A program made the position numbers and the translations under genes. Below, one piece after another: positions 42,490-51,587 of a DNA stretch of 54,321 nt (position 1 is its first letter; the number at the start of each line of letters is the position of its first letter). Source of the stretch: Cupriavidus phytohabitans (GTDB lineage Bacteria; Pseudomonadota; Gammaproteobacteria; Burkholderiales; Burkholderiaceae); assembly GCF_000426345.1 (NCBI RefSeq), contig NZ_AUFE01000046.1, forward strand, positions 1 to 54,321, in the 5' to 3' direction. A model generated the notes under the pieces. It ran no database searches and was not told the DNA's origin. It worked only from the letters and a program-made list of their open reading frames with translations.

Positions 42490-43130
42490 GCGTCGCCTAT
42501 CCCCTCGCCTGGTGGATTGCGCGCAGCGCCCGGCACCAGCGGGACCTGATGCTGATCCTCTTTATCCTGCCATTCTGGTCGAGTTTCCTGATTCGGGTCT
42601 ATGCGTGGATGATAATCCTGAGTCCGCGCGGCTACATTATGCGTGCCATCAACGGGGTGATGGCATGGTCAGGCCTTGACGCCGTACAGGTGTTGTTTAC
42701 GCCGGCTGCAGTGATTGTCGTGCTGGTCTATGTGCATCTGCCGTTTATGGTGCTGCCGCTCTACGAAAACCTTGAAAAGCACGATCCCCTGCTTCGCGAT
42801 GCCGCCAAGGACCTAGGTGCAATTACCTGGCAGTGCTTCTGGCGTATCACATGGCCGCTCTCCCTCCCCGGCGTATGGGCGGGGGCGGCACTCGTCTTTA
42901 CGCCCTGCCTTGGCATGTTCGCGGTGCCAGAGTTAGTCGGCGGTACCCGCTCCATCCTGATTGGGAATCTGATCAAGCAACAATTTCTGGATAGCCGCCA
43001 CTGGCCGTTGGGCTCCGCCCTCTCATTGGCACGAGTGGGCAGCGTCCTGGCGTTGGCAGGTCTCGGCTCGCTCGCTGCCCGCGTAGGCCGTGCAGCGCGT
43101 CCAGGACTCCTTTCCCCCGCGCAGGCGAAA
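42490..43130 (+). pseudogene. PotB-like (spermidine/putrescine-type) ABC permease fragment
   Basis: The frame reads YPLAWWIARSARHQRDLML, then ILFILPFWSSFLIRVYAWMI, the conserved inner-membrane core of PotB, the EAA-like loop LRDAAKDLGAITWQCFWRI with WPLSLPGVWAGAALVF, and IGNLIKQQFLDSRHWPLGSA near the end. The first one or two membrane helices upstream are missing or scrambled, and after about residue 205 the frame runs into unrelated sequence instead of stopping. ATPase, second permease and binding protein genes are absent, so it is a relic. Confidence 0.72.
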
Positions 43131-43387
43131 GCCTCGGCGGATGGCAGCGCGCAACTTCCCGTCGCGCGAGCCGGCAGAGACCGTCAGGATGACGATACGC
43201 CGCCCAAGCTGGACTGCCTTGTCCGGCAGCGGCACGGGCGGCACAGACGTTTCTCGCAACAGAGAGCTGATTGGCAGGATATGCGGTGCAGGGCTCGAAC
43301 GCTTCGTTCGGGGCCGCACGCTCTCAGACGAGGCTGCAATCAAGAAACCACAGCCTAGGGCAGCGCCTTCAAGCGTTGGAAAAGGCG

Positions 43388-43559
43388 CTACCCCGGGCGC
43401 GCATCTGGTGAACGAAGTATCGCAGCGACGTCTATCCCATCTAAGCCGGGGAGCTCACTCCAGGATCTCCCTCCTGGCGCATCGGGAAACCGCAGATAGT
43501 CGAACTGCACCTCGTCGAACCCCATCCGTGCTGCTTCTTCGTAGCGAGCATTGGCCACA
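43388..43559 (-). pseudogene. DUF4015-type glycosyl-hydrolase-like fragment
   Basis: In a frame different from the deacetylase part, the minus strand reads VANARYEEAARMGFDEVQFD, continuing YLRFPDAPGG. The GFDEIQFDYVRFP pattern is the hallmark of the DUF4015 (putative glycoside hydrolase) family. Only about 55 codons remain. It adjoins the deacetylase fragment without spacer, so a deletion has joined two neighbouring genes. Confidence 0.6.
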
Positions 43560-43875
43560 ACACCGCGTAGACGGAGCGGTGGCCGTCATCGACGCTGAGC
43601 ACAACCGCACGCGGCGGCAGGTTGTCGGAATCACCGGCCCGCCACGCTAGCACATCCGCCAGTGGCACGATCCTGTGGCCGTTGTTCTCGGGAAAGCGCA
43701 GATGTGCACGAATTGTTTCCGTGCGGACCGTCATCGTGTCGACCGCACGTTCGGCGAAGCGATGGTAGACGAGCACAGGCACATCTCGCGCCACAGGCTG
43801 TGCGCGCCCAGGGTTCGCCAGGGTCGGCACAAGGAACAAGCAACCCAGCCATGCGAGAAAGCGCATTCTCTTTTC
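43441..43875 (-). pseudogene. polysaccharide deacetylase, N-terminal fragment
   Basis: A signal peptide (MRFLAWLGCLFLVPTLANPG) leads into VPVLVYHRFAERAVDTMTVR and AVVLSVDDGHRSVYAVL, the first motif of NodB-type deacetylases, with the metal-binding Asp pair. The remaining motifs are missing: after about residue 105 the frame enters DUF4015 sequence in the wrong frame and stops. Intact enzymes remove acetyl groups from surface polysaccharides such as PNAG. Confidence 0.72.
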
Positions 43876-43962
43876 CATGCGACCGGTCTTCAGGGCTCGG
43901 AAAATGCAGAAGATCCCCCACCGAGGGCCACGAGATGCGGGCGTGAACGTCTTGTCCATTTG

Positions 43963-45837
43963 CTACATGGTTCGCTTGAGCAGGCAGCGCAACTCCGGAA
44001 GCTCCCGGGCATTGAGAACGTCATCGGCCTCCAGCCAGCCCCTTCTGGCTTGTGTCAGGCCCAGCGGCAGATTGTCCAGGTCGGCAACGCGGTGTGCATC
44101 CGAAGCGATGCTCACCAGTACGCCATGCTCCCTGGCCATCCGGCAAGCGCTGTCCCACAGGTCCAGCCGGCTCGGCTGACTGTTGGCTTCGACAAAGCAG
44201 CCGCGCTCGGCCAGCGCCTTCATTACGCGGGGAACGTCGAATCTGCAGCCGTCCCGCTCACCGAGCAGGCGGCCGGAAGGATGGGCAAGGATGCTGAAAT
44301 GCGGATGGTCGATGGCACGGAGAATGCGTGCTGTCTGCTTGGCTGGCGACAATTCGAAGTGGCTGTGGATGGCACCTACCACCAGATCGAGCCGGCCCAG
44401 CACCGTGTTCGGCAGATCCAGCGAGCCATCTTCCAGGATGTCGACTTCCACGCCCTTCAGTATCCATGGCATGCCACCCACGCCATTGAGCGCATCGATG
44501 CGTTCGGCCTGGACGGCCAACCGCTGCGCCCCCAACCCATGGGTCATGCCCATGCGCGGCGAATGATCCGTGATCGCCAGGTATTGAAGCCTGCCCGCTG
44601 CCTCGACCATTTCTTCCAGGCTGGCAAGTCCGTCGCTGTCACGGGTGTGGATGTGCAGGTCACCCTTGATGTCCTCCCTCGCAACGAGCCGGGGCAGCCT
44701 GCCATCGCGAGCAGCCTGTATTTCCCCGGTGTCCTCGCGCAGTTCGGGCGGGATCCACGGCAGGCCAACCGCAGCGTAGACCGATGCTTCATCGCGGCCT
44801 GCGATCTTCCTGCGCCCCCGGAAAACGCCGTATTCGTTGATCTTCAGCCCCATTGACTGCGCGAGCTGGCGCAACGCCAGGTTGTGTGCCTTCGAGCCGG
44901 TCAGGTAAACCATGGCCGCGCCATAGTCCGCCGGTGGTACGACCCTGAGGTCCACCTGCATCCCGTTCGATAACATCACGCTCGCCCGCGTGACGCCCGC
45001 CGACAAGACCGTCTGCGTCATCGGATAGGCGGTGAAGGCCAGAATGACCGTGCGGGGCACGGCGGACGTGGCCACGATATCGAGGTCCCCTACCGTGTCC
45101 CTGCCCCGTCGCAGACTCCCCGCCACCGTCATGGCCGCTATCTTCGCGTTCTCGCGCAGGTACTGCATGAGCGGGTCGGCAGTACGCGCGGCGACATCGA
45201 CATTGAAACGCCGGTTGCGATCCATCTGCGCCTGAATAGCCTGGAGCAGGCGCTGTTCGCTACGCGCCCCGAATCCCTTCAGCAAACGGACACGGTGCTC
45301 GCGCGCCGCGCGCCCCAGATCGTCCACCGACGCGATATGGAGTTCACGCTGCAACGCCTGAACACGCCGAGGCCCGAGGCCGGGCAATTTCATCAATGCT
45401 GCTCCCTGTCCGGGCACCTCGTCGCGCACTTGGCGCAGCAGCGCACACGTACCGGTATCGGCGATCTCGCGAATCTTGCCGGCCAGATCCCGCCCGATGC
45501 CCGGCAGATCGGCGGGATCGCAGCCGCGCGTGAGAAAGGTCCGCAGGTCCTCTGTCATCCCGCTGATGGTGCGCGCGGCATTGCGGTACGCACGAATCCG
45601 GAACGGGTTCGCGCCCGAGATATCAAGCAGGTCGGCAATTTCATTGAAGATGGCAATGACATCCTCATTGAGCAAGCCCTGCCGTGATCCGAGGCGATCT
45701 TCCACGTCCGCAACCCTTGCCAGCGTTTGCAGCGGCGCCGGCGCTCGTAGCGACGTCGCGCTTTCCCCCTTCGCGGCAATGGCATCTCGTACTCTGGCCG
45801 TCACAGCTAACTCCCGCGCGTATCCATTCCCAAACAT
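43963..45837 (-). CDS. polX: DNA polymerase X family protein with PHP domain
   Basis: About 624 residues. An N-terminal 8-kDa-like domain (IFNEIADLLDISGANPFRIR) and helix-hairpin-helix motifs (LPGIGRDLAGKIREIA, LPGLGPRRVQALQ) precede the palm with AGSLRRGRDTVGDLDIVATS and MQVDLRVVPP (three catalytic Asp), and a C-terminal PHP nuclease domain: GDLHIHTRDSDG, AITDHSPRMGM, GVEVDIL, ILAHPSGR, SIASDAHRV. It fills short gaps and trims 3' ends in base-excision repair. The start is uncertain: homology begins near LLNEDVIAIF, and 40 extra residues ahead look foreign, as if the 5' end had been replaced. Confidence 0.88.
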   Translation of the reverse strand: MFGNGYARELAVTARVRDAIAAKGESATSLRAPAPLQTLARVADVEDRLGSRQGLLNEDVIAIFNEIADLLDISGANPFRIRAYRNAARTISGMTEDLRTFLTRGCDPADLPGIGRDLAGKIREIADTGTCALLRQVRDEVPGQGAALMKLPGLGPRRVQALQRELHIASVDDLGRAAREHRVRLLKGFGARSEQRLLQAIQAQMDRNRRFNVDVAARTADPLMQYLRENAKIAAMTVAGSLRRGRDTVGDLDIVATSAVPRTVILAFTAYPMTQTVLSAGVTRASVMLSNGMQVDLRVVPPADYGAAMVYLTGSKAHNLALRQLAQSMGLKINEYGVFRGRRKIAGRDEASVYAAVGLPWIPPELREDTGEIQAARDGRLPRLVAREDIKGDLHIHTRDSDGLASLEEMVEAAGRLQYLAITDHSPRMGMTHGLGAQRLAVQAERIDALNGVGGMPWILKGVEVDILEDGSLDLPNTVLGRLDLVVGAIHSHFELSPAKQTARILRAIDHPHFSILAHPSGRLLGERDGCRFDVPRVMKALAERGCFVEANSQPSRLDLWDSACRMAREHGVLVSIASDAHRVADLDNLPLGLTQARRGWLEADDVLNARELPELRCLLKRTM

Positions 45838-45963
45838 TCTGGTCGACAGGTCGCCGAACGGTTTGCGGAATGTCAAAGTGCATGGGCGCGCAGCGGCTGG
45901 CCAGGCGCAATCCGCTGACGTCACACGAAGGCAATGCGCACTGCCGGCGCCCAGCTTTCGACA

Positions 45964-46920
45964 TCACGGGCCGCGCGGACTACACTCGCGCGTTTCACCG
46001 TGGTTGTCGCTTCTTCCGAAGCATTCCGGTATCCGGCGCCGTATCCGCTTCGCCCCCCGGTTTGCCTCGTACGAGGCTTGGCCCGTCTCGACAGCATCCT
46101 GCAGGATCGCGTCGAGGTATGAGACCACAGCCGGCAAATCGGCGTAAGCTGGCTTGATCTCCCCAATCAGGTGGCCGACGGCCAGCCGCAGGGCGCGGTG
46201 GCCGACCTTTCTGATAGCCTTCTGCAAGTTCCGCCGCCAATGGGGAAGTTTGCTCATCAGGCGCTGCAGCTGCTCGTAGTGGGCATTGACGCTTTGGCTC
46301 AGCTTCTGCTGTTGCGCCTCCGGTAGTCCAGCGAATTCCTCCTCGGAGATCGTTTTCTCACCGTCGTCCTTGAGCGGCGCAAAGGCCAGGCTGTCCGGCT
46401 CGCGCGACATGGCGATGCCATGTTTGCGCGCGTCCTCGCCCAGCGCCTGCAGCGCGGCGTCTTCTCGCGCCTTCTCTTCCTCTTCAAGCAATTCGACACG
46501 ATTCTGGTACTGGACGTCCTCGAACGCCGCTGCCACAGCGAGTCCTACCTCGCGGGAGAAGCACTGCATATCCTGAAAGAGTTGCCTGCCGCGGCCGCCC
46601 GGCAGCCGTAGCAGCTTCACGCCTTCCGATGCCGCGAAGTCGCAGACATAACACCAGTCCTCCGGCTGCGGCCCTTCGGGCGCCGCCGCTTCCAGGATGT
46701 GACGCACCAGTGCACGGCGCCCGCTTCCCGGATCGCCCAGTACGAACAGATTGCAGCCGCGAACACGCATGCCGATCCCGAGCTGGATGGCGGCCACGGC
46801 GCGCGGATGTATCAGGGCAAGATCGACATCAACCAGTGATTCGGTGGTGTCGAACCCAAGGCTTTTCGGTCCGCACGGTGTGTACAGCCTTTCCGGCGGA
46901 AGCTCAGCGATCATCGTCAT
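45964..46920 (-). pseudogene. Lon-related AAA protease, N-terminal part only
   Basis: Begins MTMIAELPPERLYTPCGPKS and continues with IHPRAVAAIQLGIGMRVRG, NLFVLGDPGSGRRALVRHIL (Walker A), then the long helical insert of the LonB/YcbZ-type family and VGHLIGEIKPAYADLPAVVS. After YLDAILQDAVETGQ the similarity ends; Walker B, sensor and the Ser-Lys protease domain, more than half of the roughly 800 residues, are missing. A longer frame upstream to 47073 is antisense to the Lon relic. The truncation point lies next to the 5' end of polX. Confidence 0.8.
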
Positions 46921-46936
46921 GTGCGGGCGCGGCAGG

Positions 46937-48514
46937 TCACTGCTGCGCTTCCAGGGCTCCCGCCAGCGCATCGTCCACCGTTTCCAGTGCCACGAAACGA
47001 AGCAAGCTGCGCGCGTCGGCAGGAATGTCTTCGATATCGGGCATATTGCGCACGGGCAACATGATGGTCCCAATTCCGCCGCGCTGTGCGGCGCGCACCT
47101 TTTCCTTGATGCCGCCGACCGGCAATACCACGCCGCGCAAGCTGATCTCGCCGGTCATGGCCACATCCCGACGCACGGGGCGGCCCATCATCAGCGAAGC
47201 TATCGCGATGAATATCGCGACACCAGCGCTCGGACCGTCCTTGGGTACCGCACCATGCCTCGCGCGTGTACCGGCGGATGATGTCTGAGAGTCCCGCAGC
47301 GTCCAGCTCGCATTGGTCGGCCGTCAGGCCACAAGCTGCGAGCTGCCGGGGAACGAGAAAGCGCGTCGCAATCTGCAGTTTCTCGGCATCCGTATACCCC
47401 GGAAGTTCCAGCACTTCCATGCGGTCGCGCAGCGGGCCCGGAATGCTCTCGGCCTGGTTGGCTGTGCCGATAAAGACGACGGCCGACAGGTCGAACGGCG
47501 TGCCCAGGTAGTTGTCCTCGGAAGGTAGCGTTCTGCTCCGGATCGAGCACCTCCAGCATGGCTGGCGGCAGGGTCGCCGTGCACGCCACGGCCGAGCTTG
47601 TCAAGCTCATCCAGCATCATCACGCAATCACGGGTGCCGGCCTTGCGAATGGCCTGGATGATATTGCCCGGCATGGCACCGACATAAGTGCGCCGGTGGC
47701 CGCGAATCTCGGACTCGTCATGCAGACCGCCAAGGCTTACGCGCACGAAGGGCCGCCCCATCGCATGCGCGATGCTCTGGCCCAGGGAAGTCTTGCCGAC
47801 GCCCGGGGGCCCGAGGAAGCCGAGGATCGGTCCCTTCCCTTGCGGATTGAGCTTGCGCACAGCAAGGTATTCGAGGATGCGGCGCTTCACCTTCTCCAGT
47901 CCGAAATGCTCGTCGTCGAGAATGCGGCGCGCCTCTGCCATGTCTACGGACTTTTCCTGCGGCAGGCCCCACGGCAGCTCGGTCAGCCATTCGAGGTAGC
48001 TCGTGCACATCGAGTACTCGGAAGACGCTTCCGGCATCCGCTCCAGGCGCGCCAGTTCCTTGCGGGCCTGCGTCTCGATGTACGCCGGCATGTGGGCACC
48101 GTCGATCGCCTCGGCCAGCCTGCTGATGTCTTCCTGGTTCTCGCCGCCTTCGCCGAGTTCGTGCCGGATGGTCCGGAGCTGCTCGCGTAGCAGCATTTCC
48201 CGCTGCCGCTGGTCGAGGCGGCCGCGGGTCTGTTCGCCAATCTCGCGCGACAGGCGCAGCACTTCGATGCGGCCGGCCACGGCGTCGAGAACCTTGTCCA
48301 GCCGCTTGCCGACATCAACCGTCTCGAGGATTTCCTGCTTGCGTTCGAGCGGGATGTCGACCAGGCCTGCCACTGTGTCGGCGAGCAACCCCGGCGACTC
48401 GATCGCCTGCAAGGCGGTCACAAGCTCGGCGGGCACATTCGGAAGCACGTCGTCCGCGACATCCCTGAGCAAGGCCTGTACATCGGTGAGCAATACATTG
48501 ATGTCGCGAATCAA
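46937..48514 (-). pseudogene. lon: Lon protease relic in three frames
   Basis: From 48514 the frame reads INVLLTDVQALLRDVADDVL, the coiled middle region, Walker A GPPGVGKTSLGQSIAHAMG and Walker B VMMLDELDKLGRGVHGDP. Near 47590 it shifts (AMLEVLDPEQNATF), near 47520 it shifts again (DNYLGTPFDLSAVVFIGTAN, MEVLELPGYTDAEKLQIATR, up to IIRRYTREA), and near 47250 about 100 residues are deleted before PKDGPSAGVAIFIAIASLMM with the catalytic Ser and GEISLRGVVLPVGGIKEKV. The N-terminal substrate domain is also gone. Every key motif survives but no continuous protein can be made. This is an accessory copy; the genome must have another lon. Confidence 0.88.
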
Positions 48515-48788
48515 CGGCCCCTGTGTACCGCAAGATCTACTCGGATATCGCGTTCATCGTCCACTCCCTATTCTGAAACTACGTCGCGAGGCGGCAACAA
48601 TTTCGTACCGGTTGTGCAAGGTCAAATAGGGGCGTCCTGGCGCCGCAGTTTGATAAGGAACAAGACCAGGGACCAGACCGTCACCGCCCTATCCCGGTGT
48701 GTAGTGGCCCACGCCTGACGCTCCAATGCGCCGTGAACGTCCTGTCTCGTGACCAGGTTCATCGCAGGGCTCGGCGGCGCCCTTGCTC
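48515..48788. other. intergenic stretch before the tmRNA gene
   Basis: No gene seen. It contains the degenerate 5' side of the Lon relic and the upstream region of the tmRNA promoter. Confidence 0.4.
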
Positions 48789-48816
48789 TTGAAAATGTCC
48801 ATTGCCGCTCCATATC
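48789..48816 (+). promoter_or_regulatory. promoter of the tmRNA gene
   Basis: TTGAAA (48789-48794), a 16-base spacer and CATATC (48811-48816) form a sigma-70-like promoter. It would start transcription near 48822, just ahead of the tmRNA acceptor piece, and no closer gene follows. Confidence 0.6.
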
Positions 48817-48819
48817 GGA

Positions 48820-49080
48820 GACATGGTTGTCATCCCGGCAATCTGGCGGCGTTCTGGACAGGGGTTCGAATCCCCTCACCTCCACCTCAGCGTACCGTGA
48901 CACGCGGCGCGCTGAGGTGGGGGTGTACCGGTTTCGACAGGACGTACAAAGGGGCGCAGGCAACCCGTCAGGCGATCGACGTAAATGAAGCAAATCTCAT
49001 AAACGCCAACGATGAGCGTTTCGCACTGGCCGCCTGAGGCCAATGCCGGGGCCGCTGAAGCCTTGTAAACCAAGACAGCC
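48820..49080 (+). ncRNA. ssrA: circularly permuted (two-piece) tmRNA
   Basis: The 3' tRNA half comes first: T-arm AGGGG-TTCGAAT-CCCCT (48860-48876), acceptor strand CACCTCC (48877-48883), A, CC and then T, so the last A of CCA is not encoded. The 5' half follows: GGGGGTG (48919-48925) and the D-region TACCGGTTTCGACAGG. The spacer 48887-48918 extends the acceptor stem: ACCTCAGCG pairs perfectly with CGCTGAGGT, giving a 16-bp precursor helix with a 17-base loop to be cut out. The tag frame begins after ATAAAC at GCC (49005) and encodes ANDERFALAA, then TGA at 49035-49037. This order is that of two-piece tmRNAs, reported for alphaproteobacteria, some cyanobacteria and some betaproteobacteria. 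It rescues stalled ribosomes with SmpB. Exact ends and pseudoknots are not resolved. Confidence 0.88.
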
Positions 49081-49082
49081 GA

Positions 49083-49100
49083 TGGGGACTTCGGTCCCCA
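49083..49100 (+). terminator. tmRNA terminator
   Basis: TGGGGAC-TTCG-GTCCCCA: a perfect 7-bp stem capped with a stable TTCG tetraloop, followed by TTGTCATTTC. It lies 46 bases after the tag stop codon. Confidence 0.8.
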
Positions 49101-49229
49101 TTGTCATTTCAGCCGGTTCCTCGCCGCTGTCGTCTCCTTCCCTCTCAATGCGATGGAAGTCTAGAAGCACCGCCTTGCGCTGCGCATCAACGTTGTCACC
49201 GGCGCAGCGCCTACCGTAGCAGAGGCAGA

Positions 49230-49525
49230 CTAGCCGCCATCTTCGCCAGCGGCAATCTCGATGAATACCGCGTACGGAGATGCACCAATCGATGGTTTCG
49301 GGGTAGGCACACGAATGAACACGTCGGCGGATTCACCGTACGTTGACTGCGCCTACAAGCTCACGGAATACGCGGGCTTGCCGCGACGCAAACGTTCCGA
49401 AGGCAAGGCCACCTGGCCGGGCAGAAAGCAATCATGGCGACGTTATCAGCCCTTCCCTTATCGAACTGGCCCGTACCGCCGACGCACTCGGCGCATCGGC
49501 CGGGGCCGCGGCAGGATCGGCTTGA
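49230..49525 (+). pseudogene. nicotinate phosphoribosyltransferase relic (C-terminal part)
   Basis: LAAIFASGNLDEYRV in one frame is followed, after a small deletion near 49275, by APIDGFGVGTRMNTSADSPY, then DCAYKLTEYAGLPRRKRSEG and KATWPGRKQ in the next. This is the phosphate-binding and C-terminal region of the NAPRT family (FGVGTxMNTSxD.P). The N-terminal two thirds are missing, probably lost when the tmRNA segment was joined on the left. The last part also decays before the DHH gene. Intact enzymes make nicotinate mononucleotide from nicotinate and PRPP. Confidence 0.8.
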
Positions 49526-49561
49526 AGGAAGAATCGGGATTCCCCAGCTGCAGCCCCGTGA

Positions 49562-50548
49562 TCAGGGAGATGCATTTTGCGCCGCGCCTCCAACGCTGAA
49601 GACTTCCTCGAACGCGCGCATGAACTGCGGCAAGCCATCGCGCGCGAGGCAATTGATGCCTGCCGCAGCTGAGCGCCCCCCGCCACTCTCAAACTGCCGG
49701 CACAGCCTGTCAGCACCAAATGGCGACGCTATCGGCGCGCGCACGCTCACCGTGTAGCCCCCCTGCGCATTCACCGTCAAAACCGCGTGGGCTAGCCCTG
49801 GGTGGCTACTTGCCAGATGGTTCGAAAAGACGCCCCGTACACGCCGCGCCCAGGCCACGTCTGGCAACACATAAATGGCGCCGCACGGCAGCACGATGCT
49901 GGCGCGCTGCCGCATAGCCATTTCCATGTCCTGCCGCCGTCCGTCGTGCAGCGCCCGCGTGATTGGGGCGGCAAGGATAAACTGGAACGGATCCGCATAG
50001 GGAAGCAAGCTCTCATAGAGTCTGGCAGGCGGGATCAGAAGATCCGCTTCGGCATCGCCATAGGCGTTGTAGTTGATGGATTCGCCGAGTTCGCGCAACT
50101 GATGCGTCTGCTCCGCTCGCAGGGCGTGGCACCGCGCGAGCCTGTGCGCGGCATCGGGCAGATGGTCCCCAAATGCCCCGACAATGGCCCAGAGCGGATA
50201 CTTGCCCCCGAGATAGCGATTCACGAGCAGACTGGTGCACACAGTGGGCTCCGTCTCAATGCAGGCCATCAATCTTGGGTGCAGCGGAATGTCCCCGGAA
50301 AAGTGATGATCAAAGTACTCCACCTGGACGCCGCGCCCGAGGAGTTCAAGCAATGCTTCGCGGTTCGTATCCAGGGAGATGTCCAACACCGTCACGGCAT
50401 CGCCTCGGCGGGCGGGAACGCGCGCGAGCATCGTCACGTCACGCTTGACGCCCGTGATCAATGAGGATGCAATCGGGTTGGCCAAGCGTAGTTGATGCAG
50501 CGCGCAGATACCGTCTGCGTCACCATTGAAGACGTCGAAGTGTGTCAC
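49562..50548 (-). CDS. DHH-family phosphoesterase
   Basis: 328 residues. FDVFNGDADGICALHQLRL holds the first Asp motif, VTVLDISLDTN the second, VEYFDHHFSGD the DHH signature and GAFGDH the fourth; the C-terminal DHHA1 part has GGGRSAAAGINCL. Relatives include nanoRNases, pyrophosphatases and cyclic-di-AMP phosphodiesterases; this subgroup is uncharacterised, so the substrate is open. The start is GTG, 39 bases from the divergent prs start, so the two share a promoter region. Such DHH proteins recur next to PRPP synthetase in betaproteobacterial stress islands. Confidence 0.88.
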   Translation of the reverse strand: MTHFDVFNGDADGICALHQLRLANPIASSLITGVKRDVTMLARVPARRGDAVTVLDISLDTNREALLELLGRGVQVEYFDHHFSGDIPLHPRLMACIETEPTVCTSLLVNRYLGGKYPLWAIVGAFGDHLPDAAHRLARCHALRAEQTHQLRELGESINYNAYGDAEADLLIPPARLYESLLPYADPFQFILAAPITRALHDGRRQDMEMAMRQRASIVLPCGAIYVLPDVAWARRVRGVFSNHLASSHPGLAHAVLTVNAQGGYTVSVRAPIASPFGADRLCRQFESGGGRSAAAGINCLARDGLPQFMRAFEEVFSVGGAAQNASP

Positions 50549-50587
50549 GCTGGGGCACCATACGGAGAAAGGGGGAGCCGGCTAGCC

Positions 50588-51574
50588 ATGATCCATCCTG
50601 ACTTGATGTTGTTCGCACTCGATGACACGCGCGAGTTCGGCGAAAAAGTTGGCCGCCACCTGGGGGCCGAGCTATGTCCGCATGAGGAGCGGGCTTTCGA
50701 GGACGGCGAGCACAAAAGCCGCCCGCTGGTGAACGTACGCGGCAGGGACGTCTTCGTGGTGCAATCCTTGCACGGCGATGCCCGCCAAAGCGTTAACGAC
50801 AAACTCTGCCGACTGCTCTTCTTCATTGGCGCGCTTAAGGATGCCTCGGCAGCCTGCGTAACCGCCATCGTTCCGTACCTGGGCTACGCGCGCAAGGACC
50901 AGAAATCGAAGGCCCGCGACCCGGTCACCACGCGCTACGTCGCAGGCTTGTTTGAGGCGGTCGGTACCGATCATGTCATCACGCTCGATGTCCACAATGT
51001 TGCTGCCTATCAGAATGCATTCCGCTGCCGCACCGATCACCTTGGGGCCAACAAGCTCTTTGTTTCCTACTTCGCGTCGCTTCTGCGCGATGAGGAGATC
51101 GCTGTCGTATCTCCGGATGCAGGCGGCATCAAGCGGGCCGAGGATTTCCGGCAGCGTTTGAGCCATGCCCTGGCCCGCCCGGTAGCCAGCGCTTTTGCCG
51201 AAAAACACCGTAGTGAGGGAATCGTGAGCGGTGAACTGATAGTCGGCGACGTGCAAGGCAAGTGCGCCATCATTGTCGACGACCTGATCGGCACCGGAAC
51301 GACCATAGCCCGTACCGTGAAAGCGTGCGGCGGTCTCGGCGCCCGCCGGATCTACACCGCCGCATCGCACGGACTGTTCGTGGGGAGCGCCGCGCAGGTG
51401 CTTGCGGATGATGCGTTGGTACAGGTCGTTGTCACGGATACCGTACCGCCATTCCGCCTCCCCGAAGGCAAGGTCAGGGACAAACTCATCATCCTGGACA
51501 GTGCGGCCCTGTTCGCGCAGGCGATCGCGCACAGCCACAGCGGCGAGTCGATCAGCGAACTGCTGGCGGGTTGA
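50588..51574 (+). CDS. prs: ribose-phosphate pyrophosphokinase (PRPP synthetase)
   Basis: 328 residues. The family pattern is complete: RPLVNVRGRDVFVVQSLHGD, LGYARKDQKSKARDPVTTRY (flexible ATP loop), HVITLDVHNVAAYQNAF, VVSPDAGGIKRAEDF and the PRPP loop AIIVDDLIGTGTTIARTV. It makes PRPP from ribose-5-phosphate and ATP. It differs from housekeeping Prs in its N-terminus and in the DVHN in place of the usual DLHA, pointing to the class II-like accessory form seen in such islands. The ATG at 50588 has a purine-rich AGAAAGGGGGAG ahead; a start at 50492 would overlap the DHH gene. Confidence 0.9.
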   Translation: MIHPDLMLFALDDTREFGEKVGRHLGAELCPHEERAFEDGEHKSRPLVNVRGRDVFVVQSLHGDARQSVNDKLCRLLFFIGALKDASAACVTAIVPYLGYARKDQKSKARDPVTTRYVAGLFEAVGTDHVITLDVHNVAAYQNAFRCRTDHLGANKLFVSYFASLLRDEEIAVVSPDAGGIKRAEDFRQRLSHALARPVASAFAEKHRSEGIVSGELIVGDVQGKCAIIVDDLIGTGTTIARTVKACGGLGARRIYTAASHGLFVGSAAQVLADDALVQVVVTDTVPPFRLPEGKVRDKLIILDSAALFAQAIAHSHSGESISELLAG

Positions 51575-51587
51575 CGCCTTCGTGCGA

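Noticed and set aside
46937..48514. A functional Lon made by programmed frameshifting
   Set aside because: Besides two shifts about 100 residues are deleted before the protease domain, and no slippery heptamer is visible at the breaks.
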